Below, piece by piece: positions 38,601 through 49,530 of a stretch of DNA of 64,000 bases (positions within the stretch are counted from its first letter, which is position 1; every line of letters begins with the position of its first letter). Source of the stretch: Eleginops maclovinus (lineage: Eukaryota > Chordata > Actinopteri > Perciformes > Eleginopidae); NCBI RefSeq assembly GCF_036324505.1, contig NC_086357.1, positions 28,566,293 to 28,630,292 of the forward strand, written 5' to 3'. The notes beneath the pieces were generated by a model that saw nothing but the letters and a program-made list of their open reading frames with translations, did no database searches and was not told the DNA's origin. Both the position numbers and the translations under genes were made by a program.

Positions 38601-39315
38601 AGCTTGCTTTTGTTACGCATCTGAATTCTGCTCGAAGGTGTAAGCAGGAACAAACACATGATGCAGCTCTTGTAAAATGTTTGTACCTGTTTAAGTTTCT
38701 TTATTTTAATGGCCCACTTGGGATACATTTCTCTGAAACCCCTTAGTCTTGTTTATGCTGACTCGTCTATTCCGTTTATTTTCAACACACTTCAAACTGA
38801 GCTGAGGTGGAATTATTATCACCAGCCACTACGACTGGAAAGATTTAAATGTGTTGGACTTCAACAGAATTTACCAAACAGAAACACTGATGATGATACG
38901 GATATAGGATGGCCCTACCTTGAAGCAATGGTGCAGCTCAGCCTCTGATTGGACAGCGTCAGACGCGTCCTCCTGCGTGGAGAACAGGCAGGGGACCAGG
39001 ACGTCTCCGGGCAGCAGAGCTGAGGGGACCCTGCCCGGGGGGCCGGCCTGACCCCGACCCGGGTCAAAGCGGTCTAGAGTAACGGTGACCCCCTCCTCAT
39101 CTGAAACCACAGGGGGGGGGGGGAACAGGGGAGGAGTTATTATTATAATGATCCTACAGCTGGGCCAATCAGAGGGGAGCAGGTGAGCTCTTACCTGCGT
39201 CCACACACACCGAGCCCAGGAGGAAACACGGGACGCTGGGCTTGTTGCTGTGACGGGCATGACGCTGAGCCAGTCGCAGAGCTTTCTCCAGCAGCACCAG
39301 GCGGGGCTTCCTGTA

Positions 39316-39352
<37 letters not shown>

Positions 39353-39448
39353 AATGTCCAATGTACCTGCTGTGAAAGTGGAGTTTAAACACTGACTCTG
39401 ATGACAGTAAAGTAATGCTGCTTAAGTTTTAAACCTCTTTTGACACAG

Positions 39449-39537
<89 letters not shown>

Positions 39538-40240
39538 CTGTGAGCGCAGAGCTGGAGGCAGAGCTTCTCTCCTGCAGGGCTGCCATCCCACAGAGCTAAT
39601 CTGGATTTGGGGAAACTGAGCGGAGTGACAGAGTTCATCGAGGTTCTGCAACAACACAGAAGAGATAAGAGGGAGTTCATATCTGTTCATTGAACAGCAG
39701 GTTTTCACAGGTATCGATGCAAAACTGTAAGAGGAGAGGAAATACAAATAAAAGCTGGTTGCAAGAATCCGGAAAAATCTCATTAAAATATAAATGATTG
39801 ATCATTAAAGTGTTCTCAGAGCTGGTAAAGGTGCAGCTAGTTTTAATGGCTTTGTATACTGCAGGGTAGCTGCTGGATTAGTGAACTACAGTCTGATTTA
39901 AAGGGGATTATATTTACTATCATTAATCCTAATCTGCCTAGCAACTAAAGGGATTCAATAAATGTAGTGGAGTAAAAGTACAGTTACCTCTGAATTGTAC
40001 TGAAGAATAAGTAAACAGTAGCAACAGTATCAACCTCGTTACAGTACAGTACTTAAGTACATTTACACCACTGTACAACACACACAGCCAAACCCCCCCC
40101 CCCCCCCCACCAAGCAGGTGTATTTACATCACTTGAACCATGCCAACGTGAACTCACCCTCCTCTCCTAATGTTGTCCGGAGTGAAAACAGCCTCAAACA
40201 CTCCGGACGGAAGAGCCTGGAAGTTCACCGGGCAGCTCAT
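32694..40240 (-). CDS. stil: STIL centriolar assembly protein
   Basis: A centriole-duplication scaffold that in vertebrates links PLK4, SAS-6 and CPAP. Minus-strand coding exons: 40,240-40,158; 39,645-39,538; 39,310-39,195; 39,100-38,919; 38,367-38,123; 37,829-37,746; 37,526-37,440; 37,220-37,073; 36,879-36,788; 36,560-36,463; 36,308-35,328; 35,254-35,161; 35,089-34,947; 34,904-34,873; 34,465-34,375; 34,272-34,247 (tentative); 34,161-34,027; 33,240-32,694. About 1,096 aa (human about 1,287). Matches: [70 protein letters not shown]. The CPAP-binding motif [19 protein letters not shown] lies near residue 390-410. The coiled coil [18 protein letters not shown] (PLK4-binding) spans exons 11-12. 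The STAN domain is about 915-1015, a KEN box near 1058, and the terminus is [11 protein letters not shown]. Exon 11 (981 nt) encodes a Pro/Ser/His-rich disordered stretch. Odd: exon 10 has one extra base; the exon 16-17 structure is uncertain. Confidence 0.93.
34541..34864. repeat. 20-bp tandem repeat in stil intron 14
   Basis: About 16 copies of TAAATGAAGCTAACAGATGC with a few TAACTGATGC variants and two short units. It lies between stil exons at 34,873-34,904 and 34,375-34,465. Confidence 0.95.
39457..39536. repeat. (TG)n in stil intron 2
   Basis: About 40 dinucleotides; on the stil strand (CA)n begins immediately after the donor gtac of exon 2. A second, shorter (CA)n at 39,318-39,351 precedes the exon 3 acceptor. 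Confidence 0.93.
39785..40075 (-). mobile_element. Inverted partner of the AGTAC-rich element in stil intron 1
   Basis: Carries ATTAAAGTGTTCTCAGAGCT, GGTAAAGGTGCAGCTAGTTT and CTGCAGGGTAGCTGCTGGAT. It ends in AAGTACATTTACACCACTGT without an expanded minisatellite. Confidence 0.6.
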
Positions 40241-40479
40241 CCCCGCTGAGGCCCACGGAGAGGCACTATTTAACGGTCACTGAAAACCAACAACCCAACC
40301 GGAGCTCCAGCTAACTCCTGCTAGCCGCGTTAGCTTCCTCCTCTCAGCCGAACAGATCAGTGTTATCTTCCCATAAAGACGATAACGAATCCTTTAATTG
40401 AGTCCCGAACTTTTATTTACCTGTCGTTTGACTGAATAGTTATATATTACAGTTTTACTTCAAACTGTCCGCAGAGAAC

Positions 40480-40610
40480 AACAAGAGATTTAATAATGGC
40501 GCTGTTTCTTCTCTCCACTGGCGGGGCAACTCAGCCAGCCAATGGGAAGCCGAGCTGAACCCATCCTGACCAATAACGTTGCGCTTCGCTCTCCGTCTTC
40601 CTCTTTGCCT
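40480..40610 (-). promoter_or_regulatory. stil: Probable stil promoter with two CCAAT boxes
   Basis: About 240-330 bp upstream of the stil ATG there are CCAAT motifs, visible as GCCAATGGG near 40,538 and ACCAATAACG near 40,570. A GGCGGGGC (E2F/Sp-like) element lies near 40,521. Two CCAAT boxes about 30 bp apart are typical of NF-Y-driven cell-cycle genes. Inferred from motifs and position only. Confidence 0.4.
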
Positions 40611-40751
40611 TCTTGTGTCGTCTACAGCAAGATTAAATGGACTGAAGCTTTATAGTGCCCCCACAGGTTGAGATTGATAATGGAGGACCACGCAGTTTTT
40701 ATACAGAATGCGAATCAAGTTTTATTTAATGTATTTCATCCATTTAGTTAT

Positions 40752-40870
40752 AATATTCAGAATCAGAATACCTTTATTCGTCCCACATAAGGGAAAATAC
40801 ATTGTAACAGCAAACATGAAGATAGAGACACAAAATAAAACACTATTTATGAAAAGATTATACAGATAAA
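40752..40870 (-). mobile_element. Retroelement 3' end with CAGAATCAGAAT tail
   Basis: TCAGAATCAGAATACCTTTA TTCGTCCCACA is a common fish retroelement 3' terminus in reverse orientation. A related diverged copy is at 17,075-17,140 (CAGAATCAGGATGACTTG, TTCGTCCCA). Confidence 0.55.
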
Positions 40871-41321
40871 TAAAATAAAATAAGAAGTGATTCCAAGTTA
40901 CATTTGTAATATAGTTTTCCAATTATATATTGTACACACGTGTTTTTGCACAACAGTGGTGTCATAGTCTCCCAAATTATAAATCATTACTATTTCTACT
41001 ACATTTTTTATGATACTTTATTGCTGTTTTGTATGTACTGTAAGGTTACGTATTATATTACTACCGTCAACCTTTTGTTGTATCTCATATCCTGTACCAT
41101 CATAGTTAATGAATATTTATATTATATTATGTTCATATGCTTTGATTTTTGCATTATAATATAAATTGTCGAGCGCACTAGAGTAAACTCAAACCTGTGG
41201 CCGTTATTTTTGTATATTTACTGTTTAAAAAATAATAATATTTACCTCTTAATGTGTGTATGTATGTGTATATATATATATATACATATACATGGGTTGT
41301 AAGGTGTGTATGTATGTATAT

Positions 41322-41726
41322 ATTTCTTTGGATACAAGCGGCCGAAATGGGATTTCTCCGCAGGGTGGCATCTCCCTTAGGGATAAGGTCAGAAGTTCAG
41401 TCATCCGGGAAGGACTCGGAGTAGAACCGCTGCTCCTTCGCGTTGAAAGGAGCCAGTTTAGGTGGTTCGGGCACCTAGTGAGGATGCCACCTGGGCGCCT
41501 CCCTAGGGAGGTGTTCCAGGCACGTCCAGCTGGGAAGAGACCGAGGGGTAGACCTAGGACCAGGTGGAGGGGTTATGTCTCTTCTCTGGCCTGGGAGCGC
41601 CTTGGAATCCCCCAGTCAGAGCTGGTTGATGTGGCCAGGGAAAGGAAAGTTTGGGGCTCTCTGCTGGAGCTGTTACCTCCGCGACCCTGACGGAGAGGCA
41701 GGAGGAGATGGATGGATGGATGGATA
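41322..41726 (+). mobile_element. LINE 3' end (RTE/Rex-like) with GATG tail
   Basis: The C-terminal ~120 codons of a non-LTR reverse-transcriptase ORF are open, with RFRWFGHLVRMPPGRLP-type and RPRGRPRTRWRGYV motifs. This is the usual zinc-poor C-terminus of many fish LINEs. It ends with a stop at 41,690, and a (GATG)n tail near 41,706-41,724 marks the 3' end. 5'-truncated, as is normal for LINE insertions. The clade is inferred from the GATG tail. Confidence 0.8.
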
Positions 41727-42299
41727 TATTTTAATTTGTAATTGAATTTATATATTCGATCCCCTGTCTGTGTAACACAAATAGAGGAATTGAAAATAAC
41801 GTTGTCTTTGACTATTAATAAAGAAAAACACATGAGCTATTCATCCTTATAAGATTACAAATATCCTGATACATATTTCTCGTGTGTAATACAATAATAC
41901 ATCCATAATAATGTTAAAATAATAACAATAAAGTGAAATTATTTTATGATAGAAATATATATATAGAATGTATTTGCATCCATGATACCTTATTGGGACT
42001 GTGTAGGGTTAAGCTATAGTGTCTATTGTATTGTTTTATGTTCTATTTTGAAATGTTTATATTTGTTGTTTGTTGTTTTTTCCTCAAATGATGTACAGTG
42101 CCTTTATTTTAACATGCTGCTGTAACGAAGAAAAATCCCAATTTGTGGAATGAATAAAACACCGAGTACCCGCCCGCCTAGAACATTTTCGGTGTACGCA
42201 TGTAAGTAGACCCATGTGAACCCCAACACGTCATCCAATCAACAGGTCGTTTTCTCATGAGTGACATGTATATAGTGCAATAAAACGCGGTATTTGAAA

Positions 42300-42505
42300 T
42301 GCGCAGCCAATCACCGCAAAGAAAGGCGGGACAAACTGTCTAGCCCGTCTGTTCTGACAGTGAAGCGCTCCCAACACAGAGAGAAAAAAAAAATCTCATC
42401 ACTTCGCAAATCCTTCGGATGGAGGAGGTTCAGCAGAGGGGAAGAAGAGCGTCTGCAAGCTAGCTGCCTAGCTCTAGAACTAACAGGGAGAGGAGACTAA
42501 AAGTA
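42300..42505 (+). other. Candidate leader exon and promoter of the right-hand gene
   Basis: A block with CCAAT boxes near 42,236 and 42,308 and a TATA-like TGTATATAG near 42,266 is followed by an A/G-rich leader. It ends at a strong donor AAGTA/gtgagt (gt at 42,506). It lies about 2 kb upstream of, and divergent from, stil. No convincing ORF is visible. It may be a non-coding first exon of the gene whose coding exons start at 56 kb. Inferred from signals only. Confidence 0.35.
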
Positions 42506-42879
42506 GTGAGTAACATCTCCTTTATAAATATTTAAACAAGTGAGGACTCGGACGGGTTTCTTGTCAGTTGACGTCGCCTTTACGTCAGGTTCCCTGATTC
42601 ACTTTGAGAGGGTATCTTTGCAACTGTTAGCTTAGCATGCTAAAGGAGGAGTTTTGCTGCTAGTGTCAGTTAATCTCTTAAAGCTACTGTTGTCATTAGT
42701 TTTAACGCTCACAAACAGCTAGCTGGGCTTGCTAATTGGCGAACATGTTAACTTGTAATGGTAGTTTAAACTGGGTGATGCTAACTGAAGTTGCTGCTGC
42801 TACCTAGCCCCCTGCTCAACATTAGCAGGAACATCAACACCAGGCTAACTGAAAGCTACCACCCTACAGTCAAGTACTG

Positions 42880-43317
42880 TATTTAACTACAATGTTTGAG
42901 GTACTTGTAGAGTATATCCATGCTATGCTACTTTGAACTTCTACTACAATTCAGAGGTGAATGGCTTACTTTTACTCCACTACATGTATTCAATACCTTT
43001 AGTTACTTTACAGATCTGGATTACTGATGGTAAATATAATCACCCTTAAATCAGACTGTAGTTCACCTGCAGTACATCCAGCAGCTACCCTGCAGTATAC
43101 AAAGCCATTCAAACTAGCTGCACCTTTACCAGCTCTGAGAACACTTTAATGATCAATCATTATAAAACATATCAGAGATATTATTCTGAAATGGACCAAT
43201 CAGACAATGACTACTTTTACTGTCGCTACTTTAAGTACATTTAGAGGAGAGTACTTTCTACTTTACTGGAGGAACATTTAGAATACTTTCACTGTGACAG
43301 AGTATTCCTACACTCTG
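42880..43317 (+). mobile_element. Dispersed AGTAC-rich element, body of the 43-kb minisatellite
   Basis: The part 43,020-43,170 (TACATCCAGCAGCTACCCTG, AAACTAGCTGCACCTTTACC, AGCTCTGAGAACACTTTAAT) is the reverse complement of 39,785-39,960 in stil intron 1. This is a common class of fish interspersed repeat with no coding capacity seen here. Confidence 0.6.
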
Positions 43318-44527
43318 GTACTTCTACTTTACTCAAGTACAAGACCTGAGTACTTCTACTTTACTCAAGTACAAGATCTGAGTACTTCTACTTTACTCAA
43401 GAACAAGATCTGAGTACTTCTACTTTACTCAAGTACAAGATCTGAGTACTTCTACTTTACTCAAGTACAAGACCTGAGTACTTCTACTTTACTCAAGTAC
43501 AAGATCTGAGTACTTCTACTTTACTCAAGTACAAGATCTGAGTACTTCTACTTTACTCAGTACAAGATCTGAGTACTTCTACTTTACTCAAGTACAAGAC
43601 CTGAGTACTTCTACTTTACTCAAGTACAAGATCTGAGTACTTCTACTTTACTCAAGAACAAGATCTGAGTACTTCTACTTTACTCAAGTACAAGATCTGA
43701 GTACTTCTACTTTACTCAAGTACAAGATCTGAGTACTTTTACTTTACTCAAGTACAAGACCTGAGTACTTCTACTTTACTCAAGTACAAGATCTGAGTAC
43801 TTGTACTTTACTCAAGTACAAGATCTGAGTACTTCTACTTTTACTCAAGTACAAGATCTGAGTACTTTTACTTTACTCAAGAACAAGATCTGAGTACTTC
43901 TACTTTACTCAAGAACAAGATCTGAGTACTTCTACTTTACTCAAGTACAAGATCTGAGTACTTCTACTTTACTCAAGTACAAGATCTGAGTACTTTTACT
44001 TTACTCAAGTACAAGACCTGAGTACTTCTACTTTACTCAAGTACAAGATCTGAGTACTTGTACTTTACTCAAGTACAAGATCTGAGTACTTCTACTTTAC
44101 TCAGTACAAGATCTGAGTACTTCTACTTTACTCAGTACAAGATCTGAGTACTTCTACTTTACTCAAGTACAAGATCTGAGTACTTCTACTTTACTCAAGT
44201 ACAAGATCTGAGTACTTCTACTTTACTCAGTACAGGATCTGAGTACTTCTACTTTACTCAAGTACAAGATCTGAGTACTTCTACTTTACTCAGTACAAGA
44301 TCTGAGTACTTCTACTTTACTCAAGAACAAGACCTGAGTACTTCTACTTTACTCAAGTACAAGACCTGAGTACTTCTACTTTACTCAAGTACAGGATCTG
44401 AGTACTTCTACTTTACTCAAGTACAAGATCTGAGTACTTCTACTTTACTCAAGTACAAGATCTGAGTACTTCTACTTTACTGAAGTACAAGACCTGAGTA
44501 CTTCTACTTTTACACAAGTACAAGAGT
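43318..44527 (-). repeat. About 32-bp AGATCT minisatellite, inverse of the zbtb37 intron array
   Basis: About 38 units of GAGTACTTCTACTTTACTCA AGTACAAGATCT type, the reverse complement of the 15.8-kb array. It sits inside a larger dispersed element (42,880-43,317) rich in AGTAC motifs. Confidence 0.93.
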
Positions 44528-46054
44528 ACTTCTGCCACCCTCCTCAACGTTAGCTACTTGTCTTTTGGTCATAGGGTTGCCTGAGTAGTTTAACCGGACA
44601 ACAGATCCATTGTTTAAGCACAGTTTCAGAATGACTGACCTGGTGTGTTTTGAAGGTTTTTTAGGGACATAAAGTCGACTGTATTGTCATTCAGTGACGA
44701 AAGCTTAGATATTTTTGCTTCTTGAGAAGAAAACTTTTGTCATTTAATTTCATATCTTTTAATAATCATGCATTTCATTATAAAGCATGTTTTTCTGCTC
44801 ATTTGATAAGCAAATACTCTATCTGAGATAACCACCTGGTAAAGCCTCCTTGGTAACCACCTGTGTTAATGGAATATTTGACGAAAACAAAATCATGTCT
44901 CATCTAATTTAGAACTGTATACCAAAGTGAACATCAAAGTTTTGAGTAAAACTAGAGAAATCAATGACCGGTTTTGTGTTGCTAATGTTTAGATGAATTC
45001 ACAAACAGAGTAATTAGAGTAGGACAATAGTTCGCTAATTGCATTGAACTCAGTGATGATGTACAGTACCACTTAACAAATGGCAGACTTTACATTTGTT
45101 ATTGGCTAGAGAAACTCTCAATTTAAAACTGAGTCTCCTCACAAATAATCATGGAAAGGCTCCACTTTGAATCCTGTGTTTACCAGAGTACTGCTCAGAA
45201 GTTCTTTTGAAAGAAGTCATACAGCATGCAAGAAGCCTTTACTCTAATGGACTTAAAGAGGAGAGCTCTCATTATTAGGGCTGGCTATGTTTGCATGCAC
45301 ACACACAGAGTGGGATAGGAGCTTGATTTGTAAATGACTCATTCAGTATGAAAAAGGTGCCTGAAAATGACTGTGTAAAGACATCCTGTTAAACATCTCG
45401 TTAATTGACTGATGGACTTATAGAGGGCAGCCCTAATTGACCTGGAGTCAGTAATATTAAACTCAGTGGTTATGTAAAGTAGGATGTGAAACCTTCTAAT
45501 GATTCCCCAAATTTCAAACCAGATTTTCAGGTTGTAATTGTCACCATCAGGATTTGATTGAAAGCTGATTAAATATATTGAATATCGCCCGACACTTCTA
45601 TGAATGATGGTGCGTTGGAGGGCACGGAGCAGGGTGTAGCTTCTCTTGCACCACGGCGAGAGCAATGTCAGCTTTGCATGTCGCTAACATTCCTGTGAGG
45701 ACTTCATTCTCCTTGTTCAGAGTGCATCACACACACAATGAGGCATTTGTTCACTTTCTGTAGAAACACAGCAAGTTGGTTACAGACACAGAGGAATCCG
45801 GTCAGTCTGCTGTGGCTGCTCACACAGAGGAGCGTCATTCTGTGTTTCCATCAGGGAGGACTGAGCCCTCAGTAATGCTGCTGTGCATATCTGTGTGAAG
45901 AGTCAGGTGGGTTTTAATAGAAGTGGCGCTGCAATGATAAGTAAACATTATCAGACGTCCACCACAAGAATATTGCGGTACAATGAATTCACTATCACCA
46001 CATTGCAAGATCTAATACAAAACAATGGCATAAGAATCTGCAGAGATCTGCAAT

Positions 46055-46245
46055 GCAGCTTCCCTGGACAAATCCTCATTAAAAACTCACCTGTTCACCA
46101 CGGCCTTCGACCCCTAACCCGTCACGGTCCCCCTGCTTCCACTCCCACTGCCATTTATTTAATTTTAAGTTTGTTTGTTTGTTTGTTTAGCACCATGTAA
46201 AGCAGCCTTGGGTCCTTTTAAAGGCGCTATAGAAATGTAATCGAT
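46055..46245 (+). mobile_element. LINE 3' terminal fragment (Rex1/L2-like)
   Basis: ATTAAAAACTCACCTGTTCA (LKTHLF-type C-terminus) is followed by a GTTT-rich 3' UTR and CTTTTAAAGGCGCTATAGAA, the usual 3' end of fish Rex1/L2-type LINEs. Confidence 0.65.
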
Positions 46246-47547
46246 CACTATTTTAGAATCTCATGTACTTATTGTCACATTTATATTCACCTTTGGTTTA
46301 TTGTGTGGTTCATCTCCTTTTATGGCAAATTAAGAACACTTAAAATGTAAGTGTAGGGAGTGAGTGAGTCTGTAAAAGCATACCATTATTTAAGAGGTGC
46401 TTGATTAATTGACAATGTTATCTATGTGTATTTTAAACACGATACCAATACTTCATTTAGGAAACATCTGTTATAGTCGATATGTTTTTTGGACACCCCA
46501 TCACTAACCTCTTTAGAGAATAAATGTTCCTGCACCTCTGTTTTAAGGTCATGTTTAAGTGAATGTCTTTGGACATTTAAAGGCATCCTCTTTGACTCTG
46601 AGGAACTGCGATGGGCTTCACTGTTTTCTGACAGCTGGTTGTGAAAGTAATATTTATTTGCAGCCCTCATAAGAGAATACAAACAATATTTCTGTGTTGC
46701 TCTTCTACCAGTTTTTAATCTTCTCCAGTGTGTCCAGGGACGTGAATCAACAGCTGCACCTGGAGTCACTCTGCTCACCTGCCAACATGGCACATCCTTA
46801 TATTGAAGGGGCCTTATTCGGCTCTCTGTGGTGTTCCCTCTCCTGTAGTGTGTTCTATAGGTTTAAGTGCATGTAAATGGTCTGCAGAGGATGAAAATGA
46901 TTGTATTGGGAGTTTCTCTGAACATGTCAGATGGCCTGTCTCTGTAGTGATGATACTATGATGTTGCTGTTAGTGAAAGCATTTCAGATCCAAGACTGCC
47001 ATGCTGGATCCTCTCTTCTGCAGGATCAGCTTCCGATGGCGGTGCAGATGTGCAGAGTATTTCAGAGTATATCACAGTTTCTTCAGACTTTGTTTTCCAG
47101 TGCACACACACCGTGCAGGGAATCCCCCTCGATGGCAGACAGCGACGTATGTGCGATTATCTGGGGAATAATTCCAGTGAATTAGTGTGTTCTGGTTTAA
47201 TCTGGTAGGGCACTAATGGCATTGAAGAGCGTGGCAATGAAAAACCATGCTCTGTAAACCCCCCCACCCTTGAATAGTGGCCCCTCTCTAAGCTATCCCC
47301 CACAGGGATTAACTGTCGACTCAGCATTTCAGTGGTGACCGCACAGATATCATGCAGAACAACAGAGCGGCAGCGATCCCTGAGTCTTAGTTGTTGATGG
47401 AGTTCTTTGGGGCTGTAGTACGAGCGTTCTCCTGCAAGGCCCTCTTTAAATGGGCAGGCATCACTGGTCTTGTTCAGCACCTGCTTTGCAAAGCTCCTGG
47501 ATGACAGCCGGGGTTCCAGGGGAACTAGGGAAAAAGCACTTGTTCTC

Positions 47548-47725
47548 CTCCTGCAGGAACCCTGGCCCTCTCCTGCAGGAACCCTGGCCCTCTGCTGCAG
47601 GAACCCTGGCCCTCTCCTGCAGGAACCCTGGCCCTCTCCTGCAGGAACCCTGGCCCTCTCCTGCAGGAACCCTGGCCCTCTGCTGCAGGAACCCTGGCCC
47701 TCTCTTGCAGGAACCCTGGCCCTCT
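47548..47725. repeat. 22-bp tandem repeat (about 8 copies)
   Basis: Units of AGGAACCCTGGCCCTCTCCT GC with a CCTGCAGG palindrome in most copies. Because 22 is not divisible by 3, the reading frame rotates and all ORFs across it are artefacts. Confidence 0.93.
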
Positions 47726-48179
47726 GCAAGACTCTGAGCTCTGTCCTTATGTGATCTCCTGTGTGTGCAGCCTGCAGCGGATGAGCTCTTATCTAAACCG
47801 TCTGCCCGTTAGCTACAGGTGTTTGGATTTGCACACGGCTTAATTATTAACCAGGCGACTGATAAAACTACAGTCGCCTAAAATTATAGCAATTCATTTA
47901 AATATGTTCCTCAAATAATCACTTGATGGTCACATGTTGTGCACTGAGCATTGAACCAGGAGTCCACAGAAATATATTTGACAGATATACTGATACTTGC
48001 ACATGTTGTTTCAAACGTATTGCAGAGATCATCAGCTCTCTCCTGTAGTGGAATAACACTGTTTAAAGTCTAGATGCACACATCAATAACAGCTGTATTT
48101 AAAACATACACATTTAACTCTGTCATATTAGTATAGGTGTTCATTTTGGGGATACTGCTGCTGTAGATGTTACTGTACA

Positions 48180-48335
48180 TGTCAGTTCAGTGGCTCAGTC
48201 AGTTGGGACTGGGAGGCGTAGGGTTGCTGGTTCAAGTCCCCAAACAGACTTAAAATATGGAGTGTGCTCTGCTACTTGGAGAGGTCCCAGTTCACCTCTT
48301 TGGCCCTTGAGCAAGGCACCTGACATGTAAAATGT
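48180..48335 (+). mobile_element. SINE-like tRNA-derived element
   Basis: AGTGGCTCAGTCAGTTGGGA (box A), GGTTGCTGGTTCAAGTCCC (box B), then CCCTTGAGCAAGGCACCTGA. Confidence 0.7.
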
Positions 48336-48337
48336 TT

Positions 48338-48450
48338 AAGTGATGCCAGAAAACAGTATTTCTGTTGGTCAAAAACTGTATAATTTCTGTGGTGAAGATG
48401 GTGTCGAATACACCGTCAGACGGCAGAGACAGCTTTGTTGGAGAAGCAGT
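48338..48450 (+). mobile_element. Dispersed repeat with GTCAGACGGCAGAGACAGC core
   Basis: AAGTGATGCCAGAAAACAGT and CAGACGGCAGAGACAGCTTT match copies at 1,305-1,440, 1,747-1,805 and, diverged, 51,118-51,200 (GGAGAATAAATAGGGGATGG). Class unknown. Confidence 0.55.
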
Positions 48451-49310
48451 TTTTTCTGTGGATGAACTTGTTTCAGCTCCACAAACCCTCACATGTACTC
48501 TTTACTGATTGAATTGAGAGACTTGCTGTAGTGTAATGTGGCGCACAATAAGGGCTGAGTGGAGCTAGAAATAACTATAATTGGTCCTGCTGAGGACGAT
48601 TACTCCTGGCTTTGGGAGAGGTTGGAGAGTAATTGATGTTTGGGGCTGACCAGAGGAGCCTCCCTGTGTCGGGTCCGGCCGCCTCTCTGTTTCTGTTTAC
48701 TCACAGAGCAACAGCACTTCATATCTCTGTGCATATACATGAGATCCACAGCTAGATGAGGTGGAGTCTGTGTTGAAATTCACCGAAAGGTGTTTGTTTA
48801 CTTCCCTTTTTGCAGTTAGTGGAAGGCAGATCTGCTTCCTCTCCAGAGCTAGTGATTACTGCGAGGCCAGGCCTGTCATTTAAAGTTTAGGGAGCCGGAT
48901 TTAGACTTCTCCGTTCGTCCAAAACACTGAACCGCACTGCCTGAAGCAGAACCTCACTCTCTGGAGTTGGTTTTCTGGATGTTGACGGTGGTGCTTGCAA
49001 TCATGATGCATTTTAGGGCTTCGACTTTTTAACTTTTATATATTCTATATTATGAACAACACATCCATGTTGAAACCTTCAGCAGAGCTAGTTATCTGTT
49101 AGCCTCTGACAGGCAGCACAGCTAAGGGCTAACGGCTAACGTTAATGGAGGTTGTATAAGTTACATTTCATGATTTATTTTGCACATTTCTACAAAAAAA
49201 TCCACCTTTTTTTTTAAAGTTAGATATATTTCACTTATGTTTTCCTAGTAATTTGTGATATTCTTAGATTCATTTTGTAATGTATATATTTTTATTTGAA
49301 AACTTCTTGA

Positions 49311-49424
49311 ATACATTTATATTTATATTTATATAAATTTATATATATAAATATATATATTTATATATATATTTATATATATATAAATATATATATAAAT
49401 ATATATATTTATATATATATATTT

Positions 49425-49474
<50 letters not shown>

Positions 49475-49530
49475 TATATATTTATATATATAAATATAAA
49501 TATTTATATATATAAATATATATATTTACC
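49311..49530. repeat. AT-only palindromic tract
   Basis: About 220 bp of TATATATTTATATA / TATATAAATATA modules, nearly free of G and C and self-complementary at many registers. Confidence 0.92.
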
